64,000 nt of DNA from Acanthochromis polyacanthus (lineage: Eukaryota; Chordata; Actinopteri; Pomacentridae): assembly GCF_021347895.1 (NCBI RefSeq), contig NC_067121.1, forward strand, positions 37,497,974-37,561,973. The letters are read 5' to 3'. Of the stretch, positions 45,001-56,300 are shown piece after piece. How positions within the stretch are numbered: the stretch's first letter is position 1; the number at the start of each line of letters is the position of its first letter. A program made the position numbers and the translations under genes. The notes under the pieces are model-generated. The model saw only the letters and a list, made by a program, of their open reading frames with translations. It searched no databases and had not been told where the DNA came from.

Positions 45001-47631
45001 TCCTTCCTCCCCTTGATTTTCTCCAGTACATATTCTGGAATGTTCCGGCTCCAGGCGAGCGTCTGATCCACCACGTCGTCGTGCTCCTCGCTGTACACCT
45101 GACGACAAACAGGAACAGGACGAGTGGCTTCAGGCTGATTGTAAATTTTAAACCACTTGTGAGCGGAAAAACAAACACAGCAGCAACAGCAGAAAATGCA
45201 GAATATGTATTTATTTAACCAACTGTTCATCACTCAGTTTCCCAATTCAGCACATGTTCTCACTAAGAGGCAGCGAAAGGGTATTCAATACAGGCTCCAT
45301 ATACACAAATATGAACCGTGCTCATCTTTGACCCGTCAAACTCTATTATTTCTTTTACTATATGTCCACCCTGATGGCAGAAATGTCCTCCCAGATCCAT
45401 AAGAGAACTCTCACTCTACATTCAGAAGTGCAGATGAGCCCAACGAAAGTCTACAAGTCCACTAAAGTATCATAAACCTGCAATACGAGCAAGAACACCT
45501 GCAGCTACTGTTCACATTTACAGGGTTAGAGTTACAGAAAATAACCGGTTTCTCTCACCTTGACTTCAGGGAACGTGTTCTTCAGCAGGTTAAACATCTT
45601 CCTGTGAGACTTCAGGTCACCCGTAGTTAGAAGTTCTTTGGCTCCTTCCTTCGTCTTTCCCTTTGTCTTCTCGTTCAGGCCGTTTTCTTCACGCACCTTC
45701 TTTACCTGACGAGGACAAAGAAACCCGACAAGCCTCATCTGTACATTTGCCTGCATTACATCTTTGTGTTTAGCTTTACTGTACTTTAATGTTGCTTGTC
45801 TTGTTTCTTCCATGTATCTAGCTGCTATAACATGTAAATTTCCACTGTGAGAGATCAGTGAAGTTTGTCTCTATTTTATCTTTGCTATAGTGGTTCAGAA
45901 GGTTGCATAAGTCAGAACTGAAGCACAGCAGCAGGGATGTCAAACTCATTTTACTTCAGGTTCCACATTTAGCCCAGTTTGATCTCCAGTGATCAGTAAC
46001 ATCACAGCATAATAACCTATAAAAAAACACAATTCCACATTTTTCCTTTGTTTTAGTGCAAAAAGGTACGTTCTTTTTCACATTTAAGGAATTATCTTTT
46101 TATAAAACATTATGAAAACATTTCTGAAGAAAAATATGTTCATTTTTAACAACATTACGCCTCAGTTTATCATTTACACACAACAACTTCCAGATCAAAG
46201 TCTACAAAGGTAGAAACAACAATTAGTCACAGGTACCTGGAACAGAATGATATAGTGTTTTACTTTATGACCAAAATGCCAAAAGTCAGACAAAATTAAA
46301 CAAAAAAACAACAAAAACAAGAAAAAATATTGCAAAAATGAGACACAAAAGTACAAAAAAATGAGACAAACAAAACAGAGACAAAAAAAATTTGACAAAA
46401 TTTACAAAGTGACAAAAAAGGCCACAAAATGACAAAAATGAGACAAAAAAATGACAAAAGAGAGAAACAAAATGACAAAAAAATAGAAAATACAAGCGAA
46501 ACAAAAGGAAATGCAAAACGACAAAGAACAGAAAGACAAAAACATGAGACAAATGATAATAGTCAGGAAAAAAAACAACAAAAACAAGACCCAAACCGAC
46601 AAAAGAACAATGAGTAATATCGTATTTTACTTTATGATCAAAACGACTTGTCATGGTCTAGCAATTATTTTAAATTTATAGATTTACAAATTCACAAATT
46701 GCAGTTAATGTCTTCTCTGGATTTTTCTACACTCTACAAAGTCGTCCTATGGGCCGGATTTCACCCTCTGGAGGGCCGGTTTTGGCCCGTGGGCCGCATG
46801 TTTGACACCCCTGCACTACAGTATCAATTTTTAAGTATTAACCAATTCTGGTGAAGGAACTCTGAAAGCAGAAAGAAGTTTCAAATAAAGCATAAATCCA
46901 GATTTTCCAACAATCACAGAGGGCTTAAATCAAACTATTACAGCCGGCTTAAAGTGGTTTTCAGTTAAATGCCGATAGCTGTGAAAGGTTACCTCACATT
47001 TTGTTTGCGTAACATTGAAAAAGAGTTTCGGTTTTTACCTCCTTGCCACCCAGGACTGCAGCCTCTATTGAGACGGCCAGCAGCTCTCTCAGATCCACCT
47101 TCCTCCTCTGTCTGCAGATACAAAGGGACAGAGCGAGGATTTGTTAGAAAAAAGCTTCAACTTTTCTTCACGGCAAATGTGGTGAAACGCCATCAGCCTT
47201 ATCAGTGTTTGGCCAGTGAATGAAAAGGCAGCTTTGGCGCTGGACCTGCTATTTCTGAAAAGAAACTGATATTTTGTGCTCATATTTACTGTCTGACAAT
47301 CAAACCACTGTCATGTTCCACGACCACAAACATTTTCCTCACAGTAACAGCAACACTTTGGAACCAGCAGGAGTATCGGTTTTCAAACCCCCTTCTTCAA
47401 AAACTGCTGACAAAATTATCTTTGACCCTAATCCTGTCAGGTTTTGGGAACAGACAGTCCTCAGTCAAACACACACATTTCAGCCTCTATTTAAAGCGAG
47501 CGGTTCAACACTCGACTCTACTGAGCAGCCGAGTGACTCAACACAAATATTCAGCGTTAAATCAACTTCTGCATCTTCTTAACCAAAGATAACCATTGCT
47601 GGAATTGCTTAACCCTGGAAAACCCAAATAT

Positions 47632-47669
<38 letters not shown>

Positions 47670-50516
47670 AGCAAAAAAATAAATAAAATAACCCACAAAA
47701 AATTATATCTCTCTCTACATATATATCTATAAACCCAAATATAGAAAAACAGCAAGAAATAAAATTTAAAAATATATAAATAATAATAATAATAAAAATC
47801 CGAATGTAGAAGATAATGAGCAAAATATAAATAAAATAAAAATACATACACGAAATATCAAAAAATAAAACATAATATAAATGATAATAATAATAATAAT
47901 ATATAAACTCAAATTCAGAACAAAATGAGCAATAATAAACTAAAAAATATAATAATATAATATATAAACCCAAACATAGAAAAAATAACAAAAATACATA
48001 AATATATAATCATAATAATATAACATAGAAAAAACGGAACAAAAATAATACATGTAAAATATAGTTTATATATATCCAGCTGTCTTTAGACATTTATTTA
48101 GTGACACTGATCAATGCTTTGAACATGAACAGAATCCTCAGTGATTCTTTCAACCACGTGGATCATCTATTGTAAGAATAAGTTTTTTATCTGTGCTAAT
48201 ATCTGTCCGAATTCAGGCTCAGATTCTTTTGACGCCCATCTCTGTCTGTAATCCAAAACATTTAGTCGATAAATGGCAGCAAAACACATTATATTAACAC
48301 TTCTCGATGAAAAAACAACCAAAAAAATATGTTGTGTCTCATCAAGGTGGCAGTATCTGGTGTGTATGACGCAAAGAAACATTTTAATTAGAAGTTGCAC
48401 GTGAAAAATATACTGAAGAGACCAAATCAGTCACAGATGTCGATGTTTGTACCTTCAGAATCCAATGTCTTGACGAATGTGTTCAGGGCTGAAGCTACAC
48501 TTTTTTAACTTTAAGCACAACACAATCTGCTGGTGGCTGTAGTGGACCAGCTGACTGAACGTTTACCACACATGCATGTAGAGTATGATTTAATGTATGC
48601 ACCTATCAGCAATTTAAATGGGGGAATATCGGTTTAAGTCAGCATTTTTGAATCACGTAGCATCAGCAGGAAGATTCTTAAATTCTCTCTGCAGCCGGAC
48701 AACAAACCCAAACATCCGCCCAGAGTTATAAAAAATTATCTTCAAGAGTCCTGCAACAGATGGTCCGACTCCCACAGAGGCCTCCAATCAAGACTTTATT
48801 TACCCTGTTAACACATCAAAACGGGTCGACACCAAAGTGGAGGATTTCTGCTTTGAAAATGAAGCTTGAACTCAAAATGGGTCCACGGATAAAGAAGTGG
48901 ACTGAAAACAACTACCGGTACACATTCTTGAGGAAACACTGCTGTAAACCTACAGCTACAGCCACTTTAAGGCAGGAAGGGATTATTTTTATGTAAAAAC
49001 GTCCAAAATCTGTAACTTAGATACACAGAGATGAGTTTTTAGTGCTTTAATCAATGACCAGGATGCTGATACTGACACACTGACACCTATGGGTTTGACT
49101 GAAGTTTAATCTCTTAAAACTACTGAAACCTAAAACATATTTATATGATTTTCTAAAGCACCTTTACTCTAGTTTTACTGCCAATGTAAACGTCTGAGTG
49201 GTGTGAGGCTCCCTCCTCATCAGTAACGTCTGCAGGCTCGACAGTTGCTCCAAGAACCTTATCATGTCATTTGCATAGATTACTCATCCGGGAGGCTGGA
49301 AACCTGCAGAGAGATCTCGCTTTCTTCCAGGGCATCAAACGTGTCATTTCAGCTCGTTTGGTAAAGCTGGAAAGATATTCACAGAGTCGGACTTCTGGCA
49401 TCAATAATTAGATATATGTTGTCAAAACATAAACAATGCCTCTTTCCCATCGTTAAGTAGACAATGTACTACAAGACCAGTTTAATAGAAAGTAGCTGCA
49501 GAAATAAATAGCGTCTATGTGGAGCTGTCTGCAAATTGCAAAAGAGAGATGCTACACAAACATTCAATAACTTCACTCTTATACACTGTAGTGTCACCAA
49601 ATTTAATACAGCCTTCAACTAGCTCCTGTTGGTCATACTACAACTCTTGAGTATGAACATCCATCCATCCTCTTCCACTTATCCAGGGCTGGGTCGCAGA
49701 GGCAGCAGATGAAACAGGTATTTCCAGACATCCCTCCCCTAGCAACGCTTTCCAGCTCTTCCTAGGGGATCCCGAGGTGTTCCCAGGCCAGATGAGATAC
49801 ATAATCCCTCCAGCAGGTTCTGGATCTACCCTGGGGTTACCTCCCAGGAGGACGTGCTCAGAAAACCTCCAAAGAAAGTCTCCCTGGAGGCATCCAAACC
49901 AGATGTCCAAGCTACCTCAACTGGCTCCTTTCGATGCAAAGGAGCAAAATAAGAACAATTTTAAGGAATTTTTATTAGTAGTACAATTCTATAACTTCAC
50001 TCTTATGCACGATCTAAAGGTGAAGTTATTCAGTTGTATTACTAATAAAAATTCTTTAAAATTACGGGAAAAAATGGAAATCAAACCCAGAGTTGTAGTA
50101 TGACCAGCAGGAGCCAGTTGATGGTTGCAATATTATTTCTGCAGCTTGAAAGACAGCTATTTTTGATAAAACTGAGCTTGTCTACCTTACAACGATGGGA
50201 AAGAGTCGTCGTTTCTGTTTTGACAACGTATATCTATTGAGTTATTGATGTCAGAGGTCTGAAACTGTGAATATCTTTCCAACTTTACCGAACTATTTCA
50301 GCTCCATAACAATGACTTCGCTGTACAAGTGCTCTGTAGGTAAACTGAGAGGTAACATAAAGGGGTTTTTCATAAATTCTAATGAGAAGAGTCTGACCTG
50401 AAAGCAGCCAGGCGGCTGGAGATGACCCCGGCATACAGGTGGTAGATGACGCCGACTCCAAGGAGGCAGAACACCGCCACACCGAGCGGGGACAGCCGGA
50501 TGCCCATCGGAGCCAT
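42052..50516 (-). CDS. bpnt2: Golgi-resident PAP phosphatase (3'-nucleotidase, IMPAD1)
   Basis: Type II Golgi membrane enzyme that hydrolyses phosphoadenosine phosphate (PAP), the by-product of sulfotransferases; needed for glycosaminoglycan sulfation. Eight coding exons keep phase: 50398-50516, 47039-47111, 45559-45705, 44939-45098, 43757-43852, 43396-43557, 42739-42873, 42052-42194 (stop TGA 42052-42054), about 344 residues; human about 359, the difference lying in a Gly/Ala-rich linker after the anchor. The start [20 protein letters not shown] is a short cytosolic tail plus signal anchor. Metal-site motifs are EEH (about 117-119), DPLD (157-160, in [12 protein letters not shown]) and WD (285-286, in [12 protein letters not shown]), all intact. 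Introns are rich in repeats: a hAT element, a hAT transposase fragment, a large inverted repeat and a LINE fragment. Confidence 0.97.
42455..42546 (+). pseudogene. hAT transposase C-terminal (hATC dimerisation) fragment
   Basis: The frame from 42460 reads [20 protein letters not shown] followed by SLLPENINS, the conserved dimerisation block near the end of hAT transposases. No other transposase part is visible. It lies in the last intron of bpnt2 on the opposite strand. Confidence 0.8.
45932..46813 (-). mobile_element. hAT-type nonautonomous element with internal minisatellite, 882 bp
   Basis: Ends are CAGGGATGTCAAAC and the complement GTTTGACACCCCTG. Flanks CACAGCAG and CACTACAG match at six of eight positions. 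Oriented opposite to the copies at 37927, 58067 and 61037. The centre (about 46260-46610) is an A-rich complement of the ~21-bp minisatellite. Located in bpnt2 intron 2. Confidence 0.88.
47635..48070. repeat. 33-base A run followed by A/T-rich tandem repeat
   Basis: A homopolymer of A (47635-47667) is followed by AT-rich units containing 'aaacccaaatatagaaaaa' and (AAT)n runs at roughly 100-bp spacing. Located in bpnt2 intron 1. The aromatic-rich reading frames are artefacts. Confidence 0.85.
49349..50301. repeat. Large interrupted inverted repeat in bpnt2 intron 1
   Basis: The left arm (about 49349-49648) and right arm (about 50089-50301) are inverted copies; examples are 'ggaaagatattcacag' and 'ctcctg(t/c)tggtcatactaca'. 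Near the centre a second hairpin (49957-50000 with 50020-50063) has 44-bp arms that pair almost perfectly around a 19-base loop. Between the left arm and this hairpin lies a LINE fragment. The left arm is longer, suggesting a small insertion around 49500-49615. Confidence 0.75.
49655..49950 (-). mobile_element. Non-LTR retrotransposon 3' fragment
   Basis: The minus-strand frame ends with [13 protein letters not shown] sequence, and the plus strand has 'catccatccatcctcttccacttatcc', a hallmark 3' tail of a widespread fish LINE. Blocks such as 'ggggatcccgaggtgttccc' match the usual C-terminal coding part. Only about 300 bases remain, interrupted by stops. L2-like or RTE-like class was not resolved. 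Confidence 0.7.
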
Positions 50517-50739
50517 GGCCGCTGGAGTTTTGAGTTAAATACGAACCGAACCTGGAGCAGAAAGTGTCCGCAGTCCACCAGGACGGAGAGCTGTTAGCTC
50601 GCTGACGTGGCTGTCTGAGCAGCAGTAAAAATCCCAACCTCCCTGCTTCACACCTGCCGGTCAGGTTTGAGTCGAGCACGTCGACTGTCACACGACAAAG
50701 AGGTTTAAACGACGCAGTCAAATTATCCTGGGACACACA

Positions 50740-53380
50740 ATCAACAGTCCGCTAGCCGTTTAGCATCCTGCGACGTCCGTCTGACGAAATTCACCGAATA
50801 GTGGACCGTGGCTGCTGTCCGTAACGACATTCCGTTCCTCGGACACCTCGGCGGCTTCTTCTCGTCGCTGTTAACTCGGTGAAACGAGCCAAGTGTTCGC
50901 TGGTTTCGACGGCAGAGCGGAACAATCACATCTCTGTTCAGTCATTTTTCCTCCCAACGTACTCGGAGGTCACCGCGGCGAGCTCCTCTTCCGGGTTCAC
51001 GCTGCTGTCGTCATCACTGTGGGCGGGGCGGACGCAGTTTTCTTATTTTTTTATTTTTTCGTCTATCATTTATTTTAAGGAAAGAATTATTTCTACTCTA
51101 AAAGTGTAAATAATACCTGATAAAATTATGTCATATAGCCAATAGTTAATTTAAAAACGTTCTTACTATGCCATTGTGCATTTACTATTAATAAAGACTA
51201 AATATATTTCTTAAATTTACCATCTTTAACATTTTTTCAGTGTAATCTTTTGAATGATTTATGTTACAGATTTTCCTGTTTCGCTAGATTATGGATAACT
51301 TTTAAAAAATATATTCACTTATATGCTGACTATATGTTACATGTTACATTTTTACTGTATTTAAATCAGTATAAAAAAGAAAATATTATACAGATATTTG
51401 CTGCTATTTGAAAGACAAATCATGTATGTTAAAGGACTGAAAAATGGTAAATAATATTTTCAATTTTATAGATATTCTGTTTTTTTTAAATTGCTGATAG
51501 TATCAAGTAAAATTACAGAAAAAGTAATAATTACCTGTATAAAGAAGAAGAAAAAAAGGCAGGTTATAACTGTGAATAAAGTCCATGTAAAAAAAATCTG
51601 TATTTTTAACCAATGGATATTTATTTTGCCCATAAAATTCCACAATAGTTTTAACTGTATTTAAATCAGAAAATAAGTGAATAATTTTAAAAATATTTGA
51701 CATTATTTGAAAGAAAAAATGTGCATATTAAGTAATGAAAAATTCCAAATAAATTTTAAAACCACCATGTTATTTTTGTTTTTCATCTCTATTATTATTT
51801 GTGGTTTTAGTGGGCTTTTGCACAAGTGTCAGGTTTACTCATTTGTGGAGTCGTATTGTGTTTTTTGTTTGTTTGTTTTTAAGCTGCCCGAGTACACAGA
51901 GACTTCCTGAGTAATGTGAAGGCGTAGCTGATTTTGAATCTCATTTCTGACCAACACTTGGCTACGTTAATACATATTTATAATTCTGTTATTCTGCACT
52001 ACAGAATGGTTTGTTAACACTTCATTATCATTTTTGCTATGAGGGAAAATACTTTGGCTTGTTTGCATTTCTTTGTATTGGGCAGAGTGAAGCGAAAACA
52101 TTGTCGATGGTGAATTGAAATCATCAGGAAAATGTCTTCTTGGCTGAAAAAAAAACAGATTTGGCAGCACTGTCTTACTGCATGATGCAAATCCTCTACA
52201 AAACTTGAAATGTTCAGCATCGCAAGTGACTAGCCTGGAGGTTGTTGTTGTTTACTGCAGTGAAGAGGGTTTTGAAAACAGTAACACTTCGATAGCAGAA
52301 AGGAAGGAAAAAGCTGATGGCAAGCTTATGAAGTCAGATTATTTAATATTTTACTTTGTGACTATTCTGAATATGCAATGTCACACCACAAGAGGTGACT
52401 AAACACATTTTTTCCATCATCGTGGTGAATCGCTCCTTTTACAAATATAGCAGTGCTGATCGTAGATCGTATATAAATGTGGGCAAACCCTCTGCAATGT
52501 CACTTATAGGATTTCCTGAAGAGTGGCTTTGAAGCATTGTCTTAATTATTGATCATTTTAAATCTTAATACAATTTAAAGAAGTGAGTTCTACAACAATT
52601 ACCTCCCATAGAGTTGAGATGAATGAGGAAATTAGCTACAGAAACTAAACCCAGTCTTGTTCCAGGCTATAAAGAATATTTCTGCTGTAAAGTTGGACAC
52701 TTTAACATGAGGACCCACAGGGACTAACTCACTTTGGAGTCAGCCTCTAGTGGTCATTTTTGGAAATGCAGCTTTTGACGCTTCTCTGCTTTACTTTCAG
52801 TCCTAAAAGATGTCATTTAGTGCTGCTCAGTAATCATGTTTACATAAAACTTGAACATGCACTGTAATAAAGCTCCATGTGTGCCTGAGTTTGGTCTACA
52901 TCCCAAGTAATGATTGCAGAGAACTGAAACTGAAACGTGTGACCCAAACAAATAACGGAAGAGAATTCTAAGTTCTTTTAACATGATCACATTTTATAGA
53001 AACTCTACATGAGCGACCACCATCATAAAGAAGATACAGCATCAGCATAAACACAGTTGCTTTCCGTTACCGCTGAGACTTGGTAAGAAGCTTTTCTTCT
53101 CTGCTGAACCTGTCGGTGATTCAGATTTCCACTTTTTCTCTTTTAACTCAAACTATCGGCACTGAGATGCCGTCACAACATCACCTCCTCCTCAGATTCT
53201 CTCTTCCTCCTCGTCTTTTCCAGCCAGCTGGCAGCGATCTAACAGTCCCCAGTCTGCGCTGCCTGCTGGTCGTCCACACGTCCTCAAGTCTTCGTCCTCA
53301 CGCTCTCCTCTTTGTTGTCACGGTTACAGAGCTGTGGGAAATGCTGTCCCTTCATTTGATGTCTCTTGATCCCTTTAATC
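50740..53380. other. Intergenic stretch between bpnt2 promoter and dars2 3' end
   Basis: The first 300 bases are CG-rich with a GC box (gggcggggcgg, about 51020-51030), fitting the bpnt2 promoter. From about 51040 to 53000 the DNA is AT-rich with no recognisable gene or element. The dars2 3' UTR must start at 53383 and run left; its end was not identified. Confidence 0.45.
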
Positions 53381-53383
53381 TCC

Positions 53384-56300
53384 TCACTTGTCCTCTCCTC
53401 CTCCACCTCTTTGCTCAGTTGGCCATTTGACAGAGATATGATACGGCTTCAGCTCCTCCTCAGACACCGAGTCGGGTGCTCCGCTCATGAGGTCGTGACC
53501 GCGGAACGACTTGGGGAAGGCGATGACGTCACGGATGCTGGGAGCCCCGACCATGATGGAGACCAGTCGATCCAAACCTGGAAGGAGGAACAAGAAAACG
53601 GGAAAATTTAAATCATTTTCATCTTTTAGCTCACTGTCATCCTTGTTTTAAACTTCCAGTGACATTATTTCATGCATAATTTCTACACTTTTGCATAACT
53701 AAGCTCCAGAACACAAAGAGGTGGCGCTTAACTGATCCCCTACAACAAGAAAATAATGCTCTATTCTGTGATTAAACTCGTTATTATCTGTAATTTAACA
53801 AATCATGGAAACTCTGTGAAATAACAGTCAACTGTGCAAACAAATTACTGTCAAAAACAGGTTAAAATGTTGTTTTTTTTACAGTGTGGCTTGCTCCCTG
53901 ATAAAAGTAATAAATTCTTTTTTTTTTTTCTTTTTTTTTACATATTTTTTACTCAAGAAAAAGATAAAGGGTACAGGAGTGAGATACAGTAAGTACAAAG
54001 TCTTGAATAATTTTTAGAAATAACCCTCCAACCCATACCACCCACATGCTACCGAACAAAAAGATAAAGAGAAAAAGGTAAACATAAACACATACACACA
54101 AACAAACAAACATTATTATCAAGCATTATCTATGTGTGTTTTGTGTTCAGTGGCACTGTCTGGGCTACATGGTTCTACAGAAGAGTGTTAAATCTACTAA
54201 AATACAAAATCAACAGGTCTTAAGTTTTATGTAATTTTCCAATTGATCTTCTGGTGATGTCACAATACGTGAAACACTCCTGGGTTACTAATGACTCAAG
54301 ATTTTTGCTGCTGTAACACGAGAAATTTACCCTGACGTGAGGAGTGATAAAGGATTATCTTATCTTATCTCTTACGCATGTGAGGATTAAATAACAATAC
54401 TAAGGATGTGAAAGAATGCTTTATGTTTTCTGTTGTGACAAACTAACTCAGGGAAAACCTCAGCATGCTGCAGTCAGGTCCAGTGTTGGTCTTACCCAGA
54501 GCAATGCCTCCATGAGGCGGCGCTCCTGAAGCCAGAGCCTCCAGCAGGTGTGTGAGAAGACTGGGATCCTCCTGGAGTAACAACATGTTGAAACCATTTA
54601 CAACCAGCAATCTATCTTCTAAATTTAAATATACATATCTAATGCGGACACCCAGGTGGAGAAAACCAGTCTTCTATGGAGACACCACTGACCTTGAGGA
54701 TATTCTTCAAGACATGAAGCTGCTCTGAAGCATCGTGGATCCGAATGGAGCCTCCTCCGATCTCACATCCGTTCAACACCAGGTCGTAGTGCTGACCACG
54801 AACCTGTGGAGTCCAGAACGTGCCATGAAACTTGATGCATCTCACATTAGTTTTCTTTCTACACAACTAAAACTCCAGGAATTTTAGAGGCACTACGGGA
54901 GCACCTTGTGTGGCTCTGAGTAGATCAGGTGAGCATCTTCTGGCAGGGCAGCTGTAAACGGATGATGAGCCGACTCCAGCTCCTCTGGGTCGTCTTCTTT
55001 TGGCACAAACAGAGGGAAGTCCACCACCCACAGGAAGTGAAAGGCTGAACTGTCGCGGAGTGAAACGCCACGAGACTCCAGCAGCTGAACAGCCTGCAGG
55101 CGGAGATTACCGAGCAACGGGCGCTGAGAACAGAAAGACAAAAGGAGAACATGTATTCAGCGTTATCTTTCCACCTTCTCCTCTTCATCAGTCTGATCTA
55201 ATCTGAATATCTCACCACGGTGTGGACGGAGCCGGCTGCTATCAGCAGCAGGTCTCCTGGTTTGGCTTCGGTTGTCTTCAGCAGATTATCTGTGACGGAG
55301 GCCGACAGCAGCTTCTTCAGGGGAGACTTTAAAGTCCCGTCTGGTCTGAACTGCACCAAGGTCACCTCCTTCAGACAAAACATACACACAGGAATTAAAA
55401 ATACACTCCTGCGGTACACCTTTGTGAGGATTTTGAGGTTAAAGATTCATCGGAGGTGCTGCTCATCTACAGCATCTCGTACAGGTTAGTTTGATATTAG
55501 ACTGCTGGGATTCTGCTCTCATGAACATTATTTTAGTCATAGCTTTGGAGGAAAGTTTCTTTTTCTCCATGATCCCATAACCACTCATAAATGAACATCC
55601 TTTGTGCTCTTCTTAACGGTTTAACATTGGAAACATGGGATGTTTTGTTCTCCAACGGATCAACTGAGATTCAGCAACATCTGAATGCAACGACAGCTGA
55701 TGGACGGATTATCAATCAACACGTATCAAACCACATCTACACAGTCCTGAGGAAGCTTTAGATTAAAAGATAAGCTCAGTTATTTAGTGTTAAATTCTTA
55801 ATTAATGTCTAAAGATTTAACTTTGCATCGTATTTAGTCTTCGAAATCCAGTGTTATCGAGTAAAAACTTACATTGGAGTGCATTAAATGACACTGCAGT
55901 GGCACCATCCTGGTACACACAACCACAAAGTAAAGGAAGAGGAAAGACAAACCTACCTGTCCAAACTGAGTCCTGGCTGTTTGTTTCAGTTCTTCCAGAT
56001 CTTTCCCAGTGAAAACTTTCTGTTATTAAACACAACAGAGAACAAGAAAATCAAACCACAGCTTCTTATTGTTCTCTGTATCTCTTTCTTGTACCAAACC
56101 AAGAACTGTAATGTTCTAATATATTATCTGCAACAGGAAAAGGTTTTGTTCTTACGGCTCCACTGGGAACGCAGAGGGCCTGAACGGAGCCGCCCGGTTG
56201 GCTGAAAGCTGATCTGAGGAATTCAATTTCCGTGGATGAGAAAACATCACTGAGGTCTATGAGCTGGACAGACAGGAGACAAGAACAGAGACAGAGATTC

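Noticed and set aside
47557..47991. Aromatic-rich minus-strand frame of 144 residues
   Set aside because: Translation of a poly(A) run and AT-rich repeat; no start context and no family similarity.
50879..51109. Plus-strand frame in the CG-rich region upstream of bpnt2
   Set aside because: No recognisable domain or splice sites; CG-rich promoter DNA often has chance open frames.
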